Positions 32,005 through 40,397 of a stretch of 64,000 bases of DNA are shown piece after piece. A program made the position numbers and the translations under genes. Numbering within the stretch: the first letter of the stretch is position 1; each line of letters begins with the position of its first letter. Under the pieces are notes generated by a model. That model was given only the letters and a program-made list of their open reading frames with translations. It was not told the DNA's origin and searched no databases. The stretch is from PMNU01 sp035479375 (lineage in GTDB: Bacteria; Patescibacteriota; Saccharimonadia; Saccharimonadales; UBA4665). The stretch covers positions 9,239-73,238 of the forward strand of contig DATIIT010000020.1 of NCBI GenBank assembly GCA_035479375.1, written 5' to 3'.

Positions 32005-32580
32005 ATGTTGTTTAGTAAAGGCCCTCGATATCCTAAGGACTGTGGCTTGCAGGCCATTCGTCAAAACATCCAGGAAGTTACTCAAGTAGAACGGGTCACG
32101 ATACCTATCCACAAGGGTCTCGTGACAAAGCATACATATAGTGAGGGTCTCGACACCGAAAGATATGAGTTTGAGGGTGGTCGTTATCGCGTAGAACAGA
32201 GAGAGGTAACGGTTCCCCGACACGTGGCAACGCTTGCGTGCCATAGGTTGCGGCAAAAAGGTTTGGATCCTGTAGCGGCCGTAAGCGCTAGAGACGCTGA
32301 CCAAGCGACGAGCCAGGTTCGTGCCGCCATGGCTGACCTGCACTGCGGCACATGCCCGTACAAGGGTATGGGTGAACTCGAAGCCGCCGAATACGACCTG
32401 CGAGTAGCTGACGCCCGGCTCCTGACCGTACGGGCCACCGCCCAAACGGCCGAAATCGAAGCACGCCTGGCATCCTTGCGCCAAAGCGCCAATGCGCAGC
32501 CGACGGCTGCCGGCGAATTGCCCGTAACTCCACTGCAGCCAGCCTTGCCTCCTGCCCCATATCCTGGCGGCATTGCCTAA
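32005..32580 (+). CDS. Hypothetical protein with CxxC and helical C-terminal part
   Basis: I do not recognise this 191-residue protein. Residues 1-95 mix strands and turns (VERVTIPIHKG, RYRVEQREVTVPRHV). A C-x2-C follows in HCGTCPYKG, and then a long helix likely to form a coiled coil (GELEAAEYDLRVADARLL through IEARLASLRQSA). The last 25 residues are Pro/Ala-rich. The first third of the gene is lower in GC than its neighbours. It has a strong leaderless-type promoter and is monocistronic. A zinc-binding or scaffold role is possible but unproven. Confidence 0.65.
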   Translation: MLFSKGPRYPKDCGLQAIRQNIQEVTQVERVTIPIHKGLVTKHTYSEGLDTERYEFEGGRYRVEQREVTVPRHVATLACHRLRQKGLDPVAAVSARDADQATSQVRAAMADLHCGTCPYKGMGELEAAEYDLRVADARLLTVRATAQTAEIEARLASLRQSANAQPTAAGELPVTPLQPALPPAPYPGGIA

Positions 32581-32596
32581 GCCCGGCCAGGGTTCC

Positions 32597-33211
32597 CTAT
32601 AAGTGCAAATGCTGCCCGTAATAGTACCAAAAGTGCTTCAAAATAAGCGCCGCAATCACCAGCAGCCACAGCACTAAAATATCTAGGTGGTGCCGCCGCG
32701 CAAACCACGCCGCCTTTTGCCACGCGCCCTTCACCTTAATGTTGCCAGCCTGGATGTTGTAATGCAGCGTGTACCAGAACAGCGTAATGGTCATCACCCA
32801 CACCACCATGCAGTAGGGGCACAACGCGTGGATGCGGTAGACGCTTTGGAAAAACAGCCAGTGCACAAAGCCTAGGCCAAAAATAGTGCCGGCTTGCAGC
32901 CCCAGCCAAAACCAGCGCTTAAACTTGGCACCGGCCAGCATCCCCATACCAATGGTGATCACCACCGAGAACCCGGCAATGCCCAAAAACGGGTTGGGGA
33001 ACCCAAAGGCGTTGGCCTGTTTGGAGGCCATGACTGAGCCGCAACTAATGACCGGGTTCAGGTCGCAGTTGGGCCGGAATGACGGGTTTTTGAGCAGCTC
33101 CACTTTGTCGTACATAATAATGAGCGAGCACGCCAGGGCGATAACGCCGCAAACCACCAAAATCCAGGGCATTGCCTGGCGCAAGGTTACCTTTTTGGTG
33201 AAGATTTTCAT
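32597..33211 (-). CDS. Vitamin K epoxide reductase (VKOR) family protein
   Basis: The 204-residue membrane protein has the four-helix VKOR core with a fifth helix. The loop cysteine pair is Cys49 and Cys57 (NCDLNPVISC), and the quinone-proximal pair is Cys131-Cys134 in LCPYC. VKOR passes electrons from disulfide formation to a quinone and in many Gram-positive bacteria replaces DsbB. No thioredoxin-like DsbA domain is fused or adjacent. Proteins in this window with external cysteines, such as the GH-like protein at 54694, could be substrates. It starts 7 bases after TATACT. Confidence 0.93.
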   Translation of the reverse strand: MKIFTKKVTLRQAMPWILVVCGVIALACSLIIMYDKVELLKNPSFRPNCDLNPVISCGSVMASKQANAFGFPNPFLGIAGFSVVITIGMGMLAGAKFKRWFWLGLQAGTIFGLGFVHWLFFQSVYRIHALCPYCMVVWVMTITLFWYTLHYNIQAGNIKVKGAWQKAAWFARRHHLDILVLWLLVIAALILKHFWYYYGQHLHL

Positions 33212-33218
33212 ATTTTCT

Positions 33219-33224
33219 AGTATA
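33219..33224 (-). promoter_or_regulatory. -10 element of the VKOR gene
   Basis: TATACT on the minus strand, 7 bases before the ATG at 33211. Confidence 0.5.
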
Positions 33225-33226
33225 CC

Positions 33227-34399
33227 TTATTCCGCGCATGAGCCGGTGCCTACGGCCTGCGTGTTGCCGTGCACGGCGTTAAATTCGCTGATGACCTGGT
33301 GCATGGTGAGCGCGTAGCCCACATTGCTGTAGCTGGTGGACTTGGCAAAGACTACGCCGATAACCGCGCCGTCCTGCCCAATGACCGGGCCGCCGGAGTT
33401 GCCGTGCTCGACGTCGCCTTTTACGGAGTAGACATCGCGCCGGGTCTGGCCATCGTTGTAAATGTTACGGCCGGTGGCGGTAAAAGAGTCGAGGACGGCC
33501 GCTGGTTTGGCGGTGAACCCGGCGTCGCCAGGATAGCCAAGCACGGCGGCAGCTGTACCGCTGGCGGCGGTGTTGTCTGGCATGCGTAGCGCCCGGCCGG
33601 TGAGCCCGGAGGCCTGCAGCACGGCGATGTCCAAATCTGGGTCAAACAAAATAACTTTGGCGCGGTGCTGCCCGGCTTGGTCGGCTATGAATATTTGGCC
33701 AACCCCGGCCACGACGTGGGCGTTGGTAATGACCTCATCGCTGCTGGCGACAAAACCGGAGCCCTCGATGACGCCGCCGCAGCCCCTGCCCTCAATCTTT
33801 ACTACCGATGGCTCATCTGCTTTTACGGCGATGTTCAGGGCGCCCATATCCGGCAGCGGTGCGTCAGTTTGGACGCTCGGCTCCAAGCCAGAGAACACCT
33901 GCGGGAAGCCGTTAGGGTCGATGAAGCGGCCGACGCTGGTAAGGATATTTGGCGCGCTGGGCAGGCCACGGTTAATAATGGCCACGATGCGCGAGCTGCG
34001 GATTTGCCGCTGCACCAGCCCGTCTGGCAGGCCGCGGAATGCCGCCGTGCCCAGCCAGACAGCTACCAGCAGCGTGGCTGCCGCCAGCAAAGAGCCAAAG
34101 ATTTTATCGAGCCGGTCGATGATGCTGCCATCGCCAATAACGAATTTGACGCGCAGCCCAACGTACTCGCCCACGCCCCATAACACCGCGGCGCAGCCGC
34201 CAATGCACAACAGCGCCACCACGGCTTTGGTGTTGGCGGTGTGGGCGTGCGCCACCAGCCTGCCCTCGGCCCAGGCGCCCAAAAACAGCCCGCCAAAGAA
34301 CCCGGCCGTGGAACAAAATTGGCGGATAAAGCCAATCTCTACCCCGCGCACGAACGCCGTGACCAAAAACAGTACAATGGCGACGTCAAGAAGATCCAT
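33227..34399 (-). CDS. MarP-like CvpA-trypsin membrane serine protease
   Basis: The 390-residue protein joins a CvpA-type membrane domain (four helices, to about residue 120) to an outside trypsin-like domain with His228 (ITNAHVV), Asp257 (DPDLDIAV) and Ser335 (EHGNSGGPV). Cys207 in RGCGG and a Cys near the C-terminus could form a disulfide. In mycobacteria, MarP has this architecture and protects the cell envelope under acid stress by processing a peptidoglycan hydrolase. It lies directly upstream of VKOR on the same strand, which is fitting because MarP activity depends on a disulfide. The homology is strong. Confidence 0.9.
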   Translation of the reverse strand: MDLLDVAIVLFLVTAFVRGVEIGFIRQFCSTAGFFGGLFLGAWAEGRLVAHAHTANTKAVVALLCIGGCAAVLWGVGEYVGLRVKFVIGDGSIIDRLDKIFGSLLAAATLLVAVWLGTAAFRGLPDGLVQRQIRSSRIVAIINRGLPSAPNILTSVGRFIDPNGFPQVFSGLEPSVQTDAPLPDMGALNIAVKADEPSVVKIEGRGCGGVIEGSGFVASSDEVITNAHVVAGVGQIFIADQAGQHRAKVILFDPDLDIAVLQASGLTGRALRMPDNTAASGTAAAVLGYPGDAGFTAKPAAVLDSFTATGRNIYNDGQTRRDVYSVKGDVEHGNSGGPVIGQDGAVIGVVFAKSTSYSNVGYALTMHQVISEFNAVHGNTQAVGTGSCAE

Positions 34400-34408
34400 G
34401 CTGTTTTC

Positions 34409-34414
34409 ACTATA
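34409..34414 (-). promoter_or_regulatory. -10 element of the MarP-like gene
   Basis: TATAGT on the minus strand, 9 bases before the ATG at 34399. Confidence 0.45.
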
Positions 34415-34446
34415 CTCTGGTTTCCTGCGGAACGTGCGTATTTTGC

Positions 34447-35316
34447 TTATGTTCCGGACACGCCGAGCTTTTTCTTGGCGTGCAGGCTGAGCACCAGCAC
34501 AAACAGCAGCCCCAAAAAGACCACGTACACGCCGCGGTCTACCACATTGGCGGCCACGATGCTGGCGCTGCCAATGTGGTGCAGCCGTTCGCTAAACAGT
34601 AAGAACGCTTCGCGGACGCCAATGGCGCCCGGCGTCAGCGCCACAAAAATCGCCAGGTTGGCCACGCCGGTGTAGCTGAGCACCTGCCCAAACGAGGCCT
34701 GGGCATGCGTGGCGTGCAGCTCCAGCCCGTACAGCGCCACTTGGGCGAGCAGCTGCAGCAGCGTGGCGCCGCCAATCCAGCCAATATGCCGCATGTCTAA
34801 CCGCGCCCCGGCAATGTGTGCCCGCGCCTTATACCAGCGGATGGCTGCGACGCTGGCCGCGCCCGTGGCCAGCGCCAACATCCCCGTCTGCCACCATGGC
34901 CGCGCCCCGGCAAACATAAAGAGTACGCTGATAACCGCGAAAAATCCATAGTACACCAGCGTGCCAAATATATATTGCTTTACGCCCAAATCCAGCCGCC
35001 TTTTGAGGTACGCCCCCCGGAAGACTGGCCCAGACTGCCCCGGCCCAAAAAAATTAACCAGCGACGAGTAGGCGTTAAACAGTAGGTTCTCTTGCCTGCC
35101 CATCTTTTTGCCATACAGGCCCAGCGATGCCCGCGTCACCCACACAAAACAGCCAAAGGACACGATATTAAGTAGCAGGAGCCCGGCGAGCGTCAGCGGC
35201 GGCAGCTGTTTGAGCTTAGTGAGCGTCTCTGGATGCCGGGCAACGTAGTAGACAAACGCGGCCACCGTCGCCGCCAGGACGGCCATTGCCAGGATCGGTT
35301 TGAGCAAGCGCTTCAT
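34447..35316 (-). CDS. Lysylphosphatidylglycerol synthase TM-domain / AglD-like membrane protein
   Basis: The 289-residue protein has about eight membrane helices and the UPF0104 signatures: YSSLVNFFGPGQSGPVFRGAYLKRR near residues 80-105 and ALTPGAIGVREAFLLF near 230. The family comprises the flippase part of MprF and the archaeal AglD group, tied to lipid-linked glycan or aminoacyl-lipid handling. There is no catalytic acyl-transferase domain, so transport or flipping is the likely role. The start at 35316 follows TATACT by 8 bases; a short upstream extension is in frame. It neighbours two glycosyltransferase genes. Confidence 0.82.
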   Translation of the reverse strand: MKRLLKPILAMAVLAATVAAFVYYVARHPETLTKLKQLPPLTLAGLLLLNIVSFGCFVWVTRASLGLYGKKMGRQENLLFNAYSSLVNFFGPGQSGPVFRGAYLKRRLDLGVKQYIFGTLVYYGFFAVISVLFMFAGARPWWQTGMLALATGAASVAAIRWYKARAHIAGARLDMRHIGWIGGATLLQLLAQVALYGLELHATHAQASFGQVLSYTGVANLAIFVALTPGAIGVREAFLLFSERLHHIGSASIVAANVVDRGVYVVFLGLLFVLVLSLHAKKKLGVSGT

Positions 35317-35324
35317 TTGGTGCC

Positions 35325-35330
35325 AGTATA
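35325..35330 (-). promoter_or_regulatory. -10 element of the AglD-like gene
   Basis: TATACT on the minus strand, 8 bases before the ATG at 35316. Confidence 0.5.
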
Positions 35331-35406
35331 CCACTTAGGGGCTGGCTGCGCGGCCGCCCGCGGCCGGCCGGTGCCCGCCTCTTCAGCCGCGCTTCAGAAC
35401 GGTATG

Positions 35407-35412
35407 TATAAT
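35407..35412 (+). promoter_or_regulatory. -10 element of the GT-C gene
   Basis: TATAAT, 13 bases before the ATG at 35426, leaves a leader of about 7 bases. Confidence 0.5.
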
Positions 35413-35425
35413 AATAAGTAATTGC

Positions 35426-36925
35426 ATGGGCTTCAAACGTTTTATGAGAGTATGTGTTGCCGGGCTGCGTTCACGCCGCTTCGCTGTGGCTGTGCTCGCC
35501 TTCTTTGTATTTGAGGGGTTGTGGATCGCGTGTTCGGCCGTGTACCCTATGGCGTTTGACGAGGACTTCCACTTTGGGCTGATCAAATTCTATAGCCACC
35601 ACTGGCTGCCGTTCCTCTCGCAGCAGCCCCAAAACACCAGCCAGTTTGGCGCCGTCAGCAGCGACCCGTCGTATCTGTACCACTATCTTATGAGCTTCCC
35701 GTACCGGATTATTGGGCTGTTCACGCACAGCCAGATGGTGCAGGTCATTGTGTTGCGGTTTATGAACGTTGGCCTGTTCACCTTGGGGCTGGCGCTTTTT
35801 TATCGGCTGCTGCGGCGGGTGGGGTCGTCGCGGCTGCTGGCCAATGGCGCGCTGGCGATGTTTGTGCTGGTCCCTATTGTCCCGTTGTTGGCGGCCACTA
35901 TTAACTACGATAATTTGCTCTTCCCGCTGGTGGCCTGGACGTGCCTGCTGGTGGTGCGCATAAACGAGCGGCTGGCAAAGCAAAAAATCGACTTGCGTGC
36001 GCTGGCAACCTTGTGTATTGTCTGCATGCTGTCGTGCTTGGTGAAATACGCCTTTTTGCCGATCGCCCTGGCCGCGGCAGCATTTGTGGCCGTGCAGGCC
36101 TGGCGGGCGTTCCGGGGGCATGGGCACCAGCTGCGCGAGGCGGTACGGCGCAATTACCGGTTTATCCCTAGGCGGGCTACATTAGCGCTGCTGGGGCTAT
36201 TTGTGCTGGCTGGCGGCCTGTTTGTGCAGCGCTATGGCCTGAATGTGGCCGCATACCATACGCCGCTGCCAGATTGCGACGCCGTGCTCAATGTGGGTGA
36301 GTGCATGTCATACAGCCCATGGGCGCGCAATTACTACTACAAGCAACAAAAAGGAGATTTTGACGACAGCGCCCTGCACTACACCTGGCAATGGGTACAG
36401 GGCATGCACTACCGCATCTTTTTCATGATCACCGGCCCGGGGGGAGACTACGCCAACGACCAGCCCATGCCGCTGCCAAGCGCTGCTGCGCTCATCCTCA
36501 CCGTTACCAGCACGGTGGCGCTGGCCTGTTATTGGCGGCAGGTATTTGCCGGGCGCAGCGCGTTGGCGTTCCTCTTGTTAACGGCGGTGTTGTACGGTGT
36601 TGTGCTGTGGGTCACCAATTATAAAGACTTTACGGCTACCGGCCAGCCGGTGGCTATTAACGGGCGGTATTTTTTGGTGGTGTTGTTCCCGCTTGCGGCC
36701 GTGTACGGCCGGGCGTTGGCCGTTGCCCTGCGCCAGTGGGCGGCTTTACGCGTTGGCGTTATTGTGGTGGCGCTGCTGTGTTTTTTGCAAGGCGGCGGCG
36801 TAGCCAGCTTTATTCTGCGCAGCGACGGTAGCTGGGACTGGCCTGCCCCGGTAGTAGTGCACGCCAATAATGCCGCGCGCCGCGTGCTCGACCCACTTGT
36901 TATTGAGGGTGACAGCCATTATTGA
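35426..36925 (+). CDS. GT-C/DUF2142-like membrane glycosyltransferase
   Basis: The 499-residue protein has about ten membrane helices. The first outside loop holds PMAFDEDFHFGLIKFYSHHW, an acidic D-E-x-F motif typical of GT-C enzymes that use lipid-linked sugars. A large outside loop follows helix seven (about 272-340), with two cysteines at DCDAVLNVGEC. DUF2142 and similar proteins transfer sugars to surface polymers. It is divergent from the AglD-like flippase and convergent with a GT2 gene, so the three probably serve one envelope glycan pathway. Confidence 0.75.
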   Translation: MGFKRFMRVCVAGLRSRRFAVAVLAFFVFEGLWIACSAVYPMAFDEDFHFGLIKFYSHHWLPFLSQQPQNTSQFGAVSSDPSYLYHYLMSFPYRIIGLFTHSQMVQVIVLRFMNVGLFTLGLALFYRLLRRVGSSRLLANGALAMFVLVPIVPLLAATINYDNLLFPLVAWTCLLVVRINERLAKQKIDLRALATLCIVCMLSCLVKYAFLPIALAAAAFVAVQAWRAFRGHGHQLREAVRRNYRFIPRRATLALLGLFVLAGGLFVQRYGLNVAAYHTPLPDCDAVLNVGECMSYSPWARNYYYKQQKGDFDDSALHYTWQWVQGMHYRIFFMITGPGGDYANDQPMPLPSAAALILTVTSTVALACYWRQVFAGRSALAFLLLTAVLYGVVLWVTNYKDFTATGQPVAINGRYFLVVLFPLAAVYGRALAVALRQWAALRVGVIVVALLCFLQGGGVASFILRSDGSWDWPAPVVVHANNAARRVLDPLVIEGDSHY

Positions 36926-36960
36926 TTGTGGCTGTGGTGGATCGTGGACTTGGGGCAGAT

Positions 36961-37914
36961 TTACTTCTTGCTGGCCTGCGTATACCGGGTGCGTTTCGCC
37001 TGCTCCAGCCCGTCTTCTATAAGTACGCGGTTAATCCGGATGAGGTCGGCCACGATGCCGAGCGTACAAGCGATGAACGAGGCAATCAGCAGCACGCTGC
37101 CCAGCACCAGTGACTGCAAGTGGCCGCGCCCGGTATCGGCCACCACAAAATACAGGTAACGCACAAACGGCACCGCCCCGGCTACAAACAATGCGGCTCC
37201 CAGGCTGGCAAACAGCACGTACGGCCGGTACATAATGAACGCCCGGGCTATGGCGACCCCGGACTTCACCACGTGCTCAGCCGAAGACCGGAACAGCCGC
37301 GACTCGCGCGTCTTGGGGTTGACGGTGATCGGCACACTCGTAATGGCCAGGCCCTTGTTGCCAGCCTGGATGAGTGTCTCCATGGCGTAGCTGAAGCGCG
37401 TCACCACATTGAGGCGCAGCGCCGCGTCGCGCGAGTAGGCCCGGAAGCCGCTTGGCGCATCTGGCACGCGCGTGCCCGCGGCAGCGTTGAGCACGCGCGT
37501 GCCCAGCCGCTGCAGTATTTTTTTGCCGCGCGAAAAGTGGGCAATGCGGTGCACCTGGCGGTCGGCAATCACAATATCTGCCTGGCGCCGCACAATGGGC
37601 CGGATGAGTTCTGGGATGCTCGCTTGGGGGTACTGGTTGTCGCCGTCGGTGTTCACAATGACGTCGGCGCCCAGCTCCAGGCAGCGCAGCAGCCCGTCGC
37701 GGAAGCTGCGGGCCAGCCCCTGCCGTTGGGGATGGTGCACAAAATGCTCCACGCCGTGGGCGCGCGCCACCGCCACGGTGTTGTCGGTGCAGCCGTCGTC
37801 AATAACCAACACGGCAATTTCGTCAATACCGGCAATTTTTTTAGGGATACTCTTTAGCACCAGCGGCAGGGTTTCCGCCTCGTTGAGGCACGGTATTTGC
37901 ACAACCAACTTCAT
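36961..37914 (-). CDS. Family 2 glycosyltransferase with C-terminal membrane helices
   Basis: The 317-residue protein has a GT2 domain: VVQIPCLNEAETLPLVL at the start, VIDDGCTDNT and NTDGDNQYP (metal-binding D-x-D type). Two membrane helices follow at about 235-260 and 270-295. This is the layout of dolichol- or undecaprenyl-phosphate sugar synthases, which make the lipid-linked sugar donors used by GT-C enzymes such as the one just upstream. The ATG lies 9 bases after a perfect TATAAT. Pairing with the GT-C gene is a good inference from position. Confidence 0.88.
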   Translation of the reverse strand: MKLVVQIPCLNEAETLPLVLKSIPKKIAGIDEIAVLVIDDGCTDNTVAVARAHGVEHFVHHPQRQGLARSFRDGLLRCLELGADVIVNTDGDNQYPQASIPELIRPIVRRQADIVIADRQVHRIAHFSRGKKILQRLGTRVLNAAAGTRVPDAPSGFRAYSRDAALRLNVVTRFSYAMETLIQAGNKGLAITSVPITVNPKTRESRLFRSSAEHVVKSGVAIARAFIMYRPYVLFASLGAALFVAGAVPFVRYLYFVVADTGRGHLQSLVLGSVLLIASFIACTLGIVADLIRINRVLIEDGLEQAKRTRYTQASKK

Positions 37915-37923
37915 CTTGCTGCC

Positions 37924-37929
37924 ATTATA
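37924..37929 (-). promoter_or_regulatory. -10 element of the GT2 gene
   Basis: TATAAT on the minus strand, 9 bases before the ATG at 37914. Confidence 0.55.
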
Positions 37930-38026
37930 CCTTATTTACCCTGTTTGTTGGCTGGAGGCATAGGGGTGGCCAGCCCGCAGCCATGGTGCGCGCAAGCTCC
38001 CGGCACACCCCGCCTGCGCCGTCCTG

Positions 38027-39157
38027 CTACGAGTAGTTGGCGCCCGGGTTGGTGATGAACAGGTCGTGCGGGTGGCTCTCGGTGAGGCTGGCCTGGGTGA
38101 TTTGCATGAATTCGGCGGTTTCCCACAGCTCTGGGATGGTTTTGGCGCCCACGTAGTACATGCCCGAGGTCACGCCGCCGCCCATCTGCGCCAGGAGGTT
38201 GGCAACCGTACCGCTGCATGGCACCAGGCCTTCCACGCCCTCGGCCACCAAGACGTCGTTTTTGTAGTTCTTGCCGTGAAATTCGTCTTCGGAGCTAATT
38301 TCCAGGCCCTTTTTCATGGCCGCTACCGAGCCCATGCCGCGGTACTCCTTAAAGCAGTACTCTTCTGAGCCGTCGATAATGTTGCGGAAGCGTGCCGGCA
38401 CTTCTTCCGGCTTGAGCATTACGGTCTTGCCGGGCGACTCCTGGGTGGCGGCAAACAGCCGGCCGAGCATGACGCACGAGGCGCCGGCGGCCAGTGCCTT
38501 CATGACATCGCCGGAGTAGCTAATGCCGCCGTCGGCGATCACCGGGACGTTGTGGTGGCGCGCCACCTTAACGGTGTCCAAAATGGCGGTCAGCTGCGGC
38601 ACGCCCATGCCGGACACGATGCGCGTCGAACAGATGGCACCCGGCCCCATGCCCACGCGCAGGGCGTCGGCACCGGCGGTGATGAGCGCCTTTGCGCCCT
38701 CGGCGGTAGCCACGTTGCCACCAATGACGTCAACGTCGTAGTGGTTCTTAATATATGCCACGGCGGTGAGGACCTTCATGGAGTGGCCGTGGGCGGAATC
38801 TACCACGATGACGTCAACACCGGCCGAGACCAGCTCCTCGACCCGTTTTTCGTAGCCGCTGGTGGAGCCCACGGCCGCGCCCACCGGCAGGCCAAGCGCC
38901 TTTACTTTGGCTACTTCGGTGGCTTGTTCGGCAATGGTCAGGTTGCGGTGGATGATGCCGATGCCGCCGGCTTTGGCGAGCGCAATAGCCAGCTCGCCCT
39001 CTGTTACGGTGTCCATGGGGGCGCTCATTACCGGGAGCTTCAGCCGGACGCGGGGCGTCAGCTGGGTTTCAAGGTTGATTTCTTCGCGGGAGAATCCCGA
39101 GTAGCGTGGTTTTAACAGTACGTCGTCGAATGTAAGGGCGGGTTTGTATGTATCCAT
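38027..39157 (-). CDS. guaB: IMP dehydrogenase without CBS domains
   Basis: The 376-residue protein has the IMPDH barrel: LTFDDVLLKPRYS, MSAPMDTVTE, VVDSAHGHS, the catalytic loop GPGAICSTRIV with Cys176, ADGGISYSGD and the flap EYRGMGSVAAM. It oxidises IMP to XMP for GTP synthesis. Standard bacterial enzymes are near 490 residues because a CBS pair (Bateman domain) is inserted after the second strand. Here the chain passes from NLTIAEQATEVAKVK (about 72-86) straight to LPVGAAVG, so the insert is absent. Regulation by ATP and GTP through that domain is therefore lost. Similar CBS-less enzymes are known in a few bacteria and parasites. Confidence 0.95.
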   Translation of the reverse strand: MDTYKPALTFDDVLLKPRYSGFSREEINLETQLTPRVRLKLPVMSAPMDTVTEGELAIALAKAGGIGIIHRNLTIAEQATEVAKVKALGLPVGAAVGSTSGYEKRVEELVSAGVDVIVVDSAHGHSMKVLTAVAYIKNHYDVDVIGGNVATAEGAKALITAGADALRVGMGPGAICSTRIVSGMGVPQLTAILDTVKVARHHNVPVIADGGISYSGDVMKALAAGASCVMLGRLFAATQESPGKTVMLKPEEVPARFRNIIDGSEEYCFKEYRGMGSVAAMKKGLEISSEDEFHGKNYKNDVLVAEGVEGLVPCSGTVANLLAQMGGGVTSGMYYVGAKTIPELWETAEFMQITQASLTESHPHDLFITNPGANYS

Positions 39158-39240
39158 ACTTCATTTTATGAAAGTACTCGCCCATTTGTCAAAACTTTGT
39201 CCCTGTAAGATTCCTAACTGCCGGTTTTTAGCCCGCAACC

Positions 39241-39266
39241 TATACTAAAAACACTGTAATAGGAGG
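39241..39266 (+). promoter_or_regulatory. Promoter and ribosome binding site of the small-protein operon
   Basis: TATACT at 39241-39246 and AGGAGG at 39261-39266 precede the ATG at 39272 with good spacing. Confidence 0.6.
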
Positions 39267-39271
39267 CACAT

Positions 39272-39451
39272 ATGAACAAGTACGGCCCCACAGCACAAGC
39301 CAAAGTTAAAAAAGCGGTGCACGAGATGAAGCACGGCACCCTAAAGAGCGGCACCTCTGGCAAAAAAGTGACCAGCCGCACGCAAGCAGTGGCCATTGGC
39401 CTGGGCGAAGCGCGCAAAGCTGGCGGCAAAGTGCCGCGGGCGTCGTCTTAG
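39272..39451 (+). CDS. DUF6496-like small basic protein, 59 aa
   Basis: This gene is short but clear: AGGAGG lies five bases before the ATG and the frame ends at TAG after 59 codons. The translated product has the DUF6496 pattern: AKVKKAVHEMKHGTLKSG, then KKVTSRTQAVAIGLGEARK and a final GGKVP. The family consists of small lysine-rich proteins found near stress genes in many bacteria, of no settled function. It is followed 44 bases later by a second small basic gene with its own Shine-Dalgarno, so the two form a small operon. Confidence 0.8.
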   Translation: MNKYGPTAQAKVKKAVHEMKHGTLKSGTSGKKVTSRTQAVAIGLGEARKAGGKVPRASS

Positions 39452-39495
39452 CGGCCCGGGTCGCAGGCCGTACCACAGCCAAAAGGAGGATTATT

Positions 39496-39792
39496 ATGGA
39501 AAAGCAACCGAAACCCATAAACGACGAGCCACGCCAAAACATCACCCCGGAAAACCCCAGTTATTCGTGGTGGGCGCAAGCCGAAAAAGACCGCCGCGGC
39601 AACGCCCGCCGCTGGGCAAATGAACGGCTCAAGCGCATGCGTAACCGCCTGTCTGCCCTGCTGGCCATGTCACATGGGGCGGTAGAAATGACCCTGCGCA
39701 GCGAGCGGAGCCCCCGCGTCCGCCGCCAGGTGCGCCAAGACCTGCAAAAGCGCTATGGCGAAGTCAAGCGCCCCAGCGTCTGGAGCGCCTAG
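39496..39792 (+). CDS. Small basic Arg/Lys-rich protein, 98 aa
   Basis: An AAAGGAGG ribosome binding site precedes the ATG. The 98-residue product has a polar start, a tryptophan pair in SYSWWAQAEKDRRG, then an arginine-rich helix (ARRWANERLKRMRNRLSALL) and a basic C-terminal half (RSERSPRVRRQVRQDLQKRY). Its strong positive charge suggests binding to nucleic acid. It shares a promoter with the DUF6496 gene. I do not recognise the family. Being second in a stress-type small-gene operon, it may act on nucleoid or RNA. Confidence 0.7.
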   Translation: MEKQPKPINDEPRQNITPENPSYSWWAQAEKDRRGNARRWANERLKRMRNRLSALLAMSHGAVEMTLRSERSPRVRRQVRQDLQKRYGEVKRPSVWSA

Positions 39793-39855
39793 CGCCCCTG
39801 CTGCACCAGGCGCGGCCGCCGAGCCACCAGACCGCCCCAGGGCGCACGGCCTTCT

Positions 39856-40302
39856 TTATGAATGGCGGATGCCGCGCACTGTTTCGCGCAAATGGCTTAT
39901 CTCGGCGCGCATTTGTTCGCGCTCGGTAGCGTCGTGGAGGATGCAGGCGATCTGCACCACATCCCCGGTAATGCCCAAGATGGGTACCAGCCGCACGTCA
40001 AACGCCCGGTAGCCAATGGGCACGTCCGCCCAGCGCAAATAGTCGGTTGGCCGCTTATACTTAATGACTTTCTTAAACTGCCGCGCCACAAAAACGCTGG
40101 AATCCGGCGAAGCGATTTCGCAGAGTTTCTTGCCCGCCGAATCTTCCGGGTAGCCGGAAAAGGTATAAAACGGGCGGTTGGCCATGGCCAGCCGGTACTC
40201 GTCCTGCGGCCCAATGCTGATGAGCACAATGCCGTCGGCGATGTTATCAAAAACCGAGGTTAAATATTGTAAAAATACCAGTGAGGGTTTGCCCGTGTCC
40301 AT
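39856..40302 (-). CDS. Stand-alone PAS domain protein
   Basis: The 148-residue protein is a single PAS domain: VFDNIADGIVLISIG and MANRPFYTFSGYPEDSAGKKL near the start, then FDVRLVPILGITGDVVQIACILHDATERE, ending in a coiled-coil-like helix (MRAEISHLRETVRG). PAS domains sense small ligands, redox state or light, or mediate pairing. No output domain is present. The start is set at MDTGKP (40302), with GGAAG upstream. It is divergent from the TetR gene, 95 bases away, and could be controlled by it. Confidence 0.82.
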   Translation of the reverse strand: MDTGKPSLVFLQYLTSVFDNIADGIVLISIGPQDEYRLAMANRPFYTFSGYPEDSAGKKLCEIASPDSSVFVARQFKKVIKYKRPTDYLRWADVPIGYRAFDVRLVPILGITGDVVQIACILHDATEREQMRAEISHLRETVRGIRHS

Positions 40303-40397
40303 GCCGTCTTCCAATCATACCAAAGCGCCAGTGCTTTTGTCGAAGCGGCAAATCTGTTGCGTAAGCTACCGGCCATCCCCTACACTACAAACAAGCT

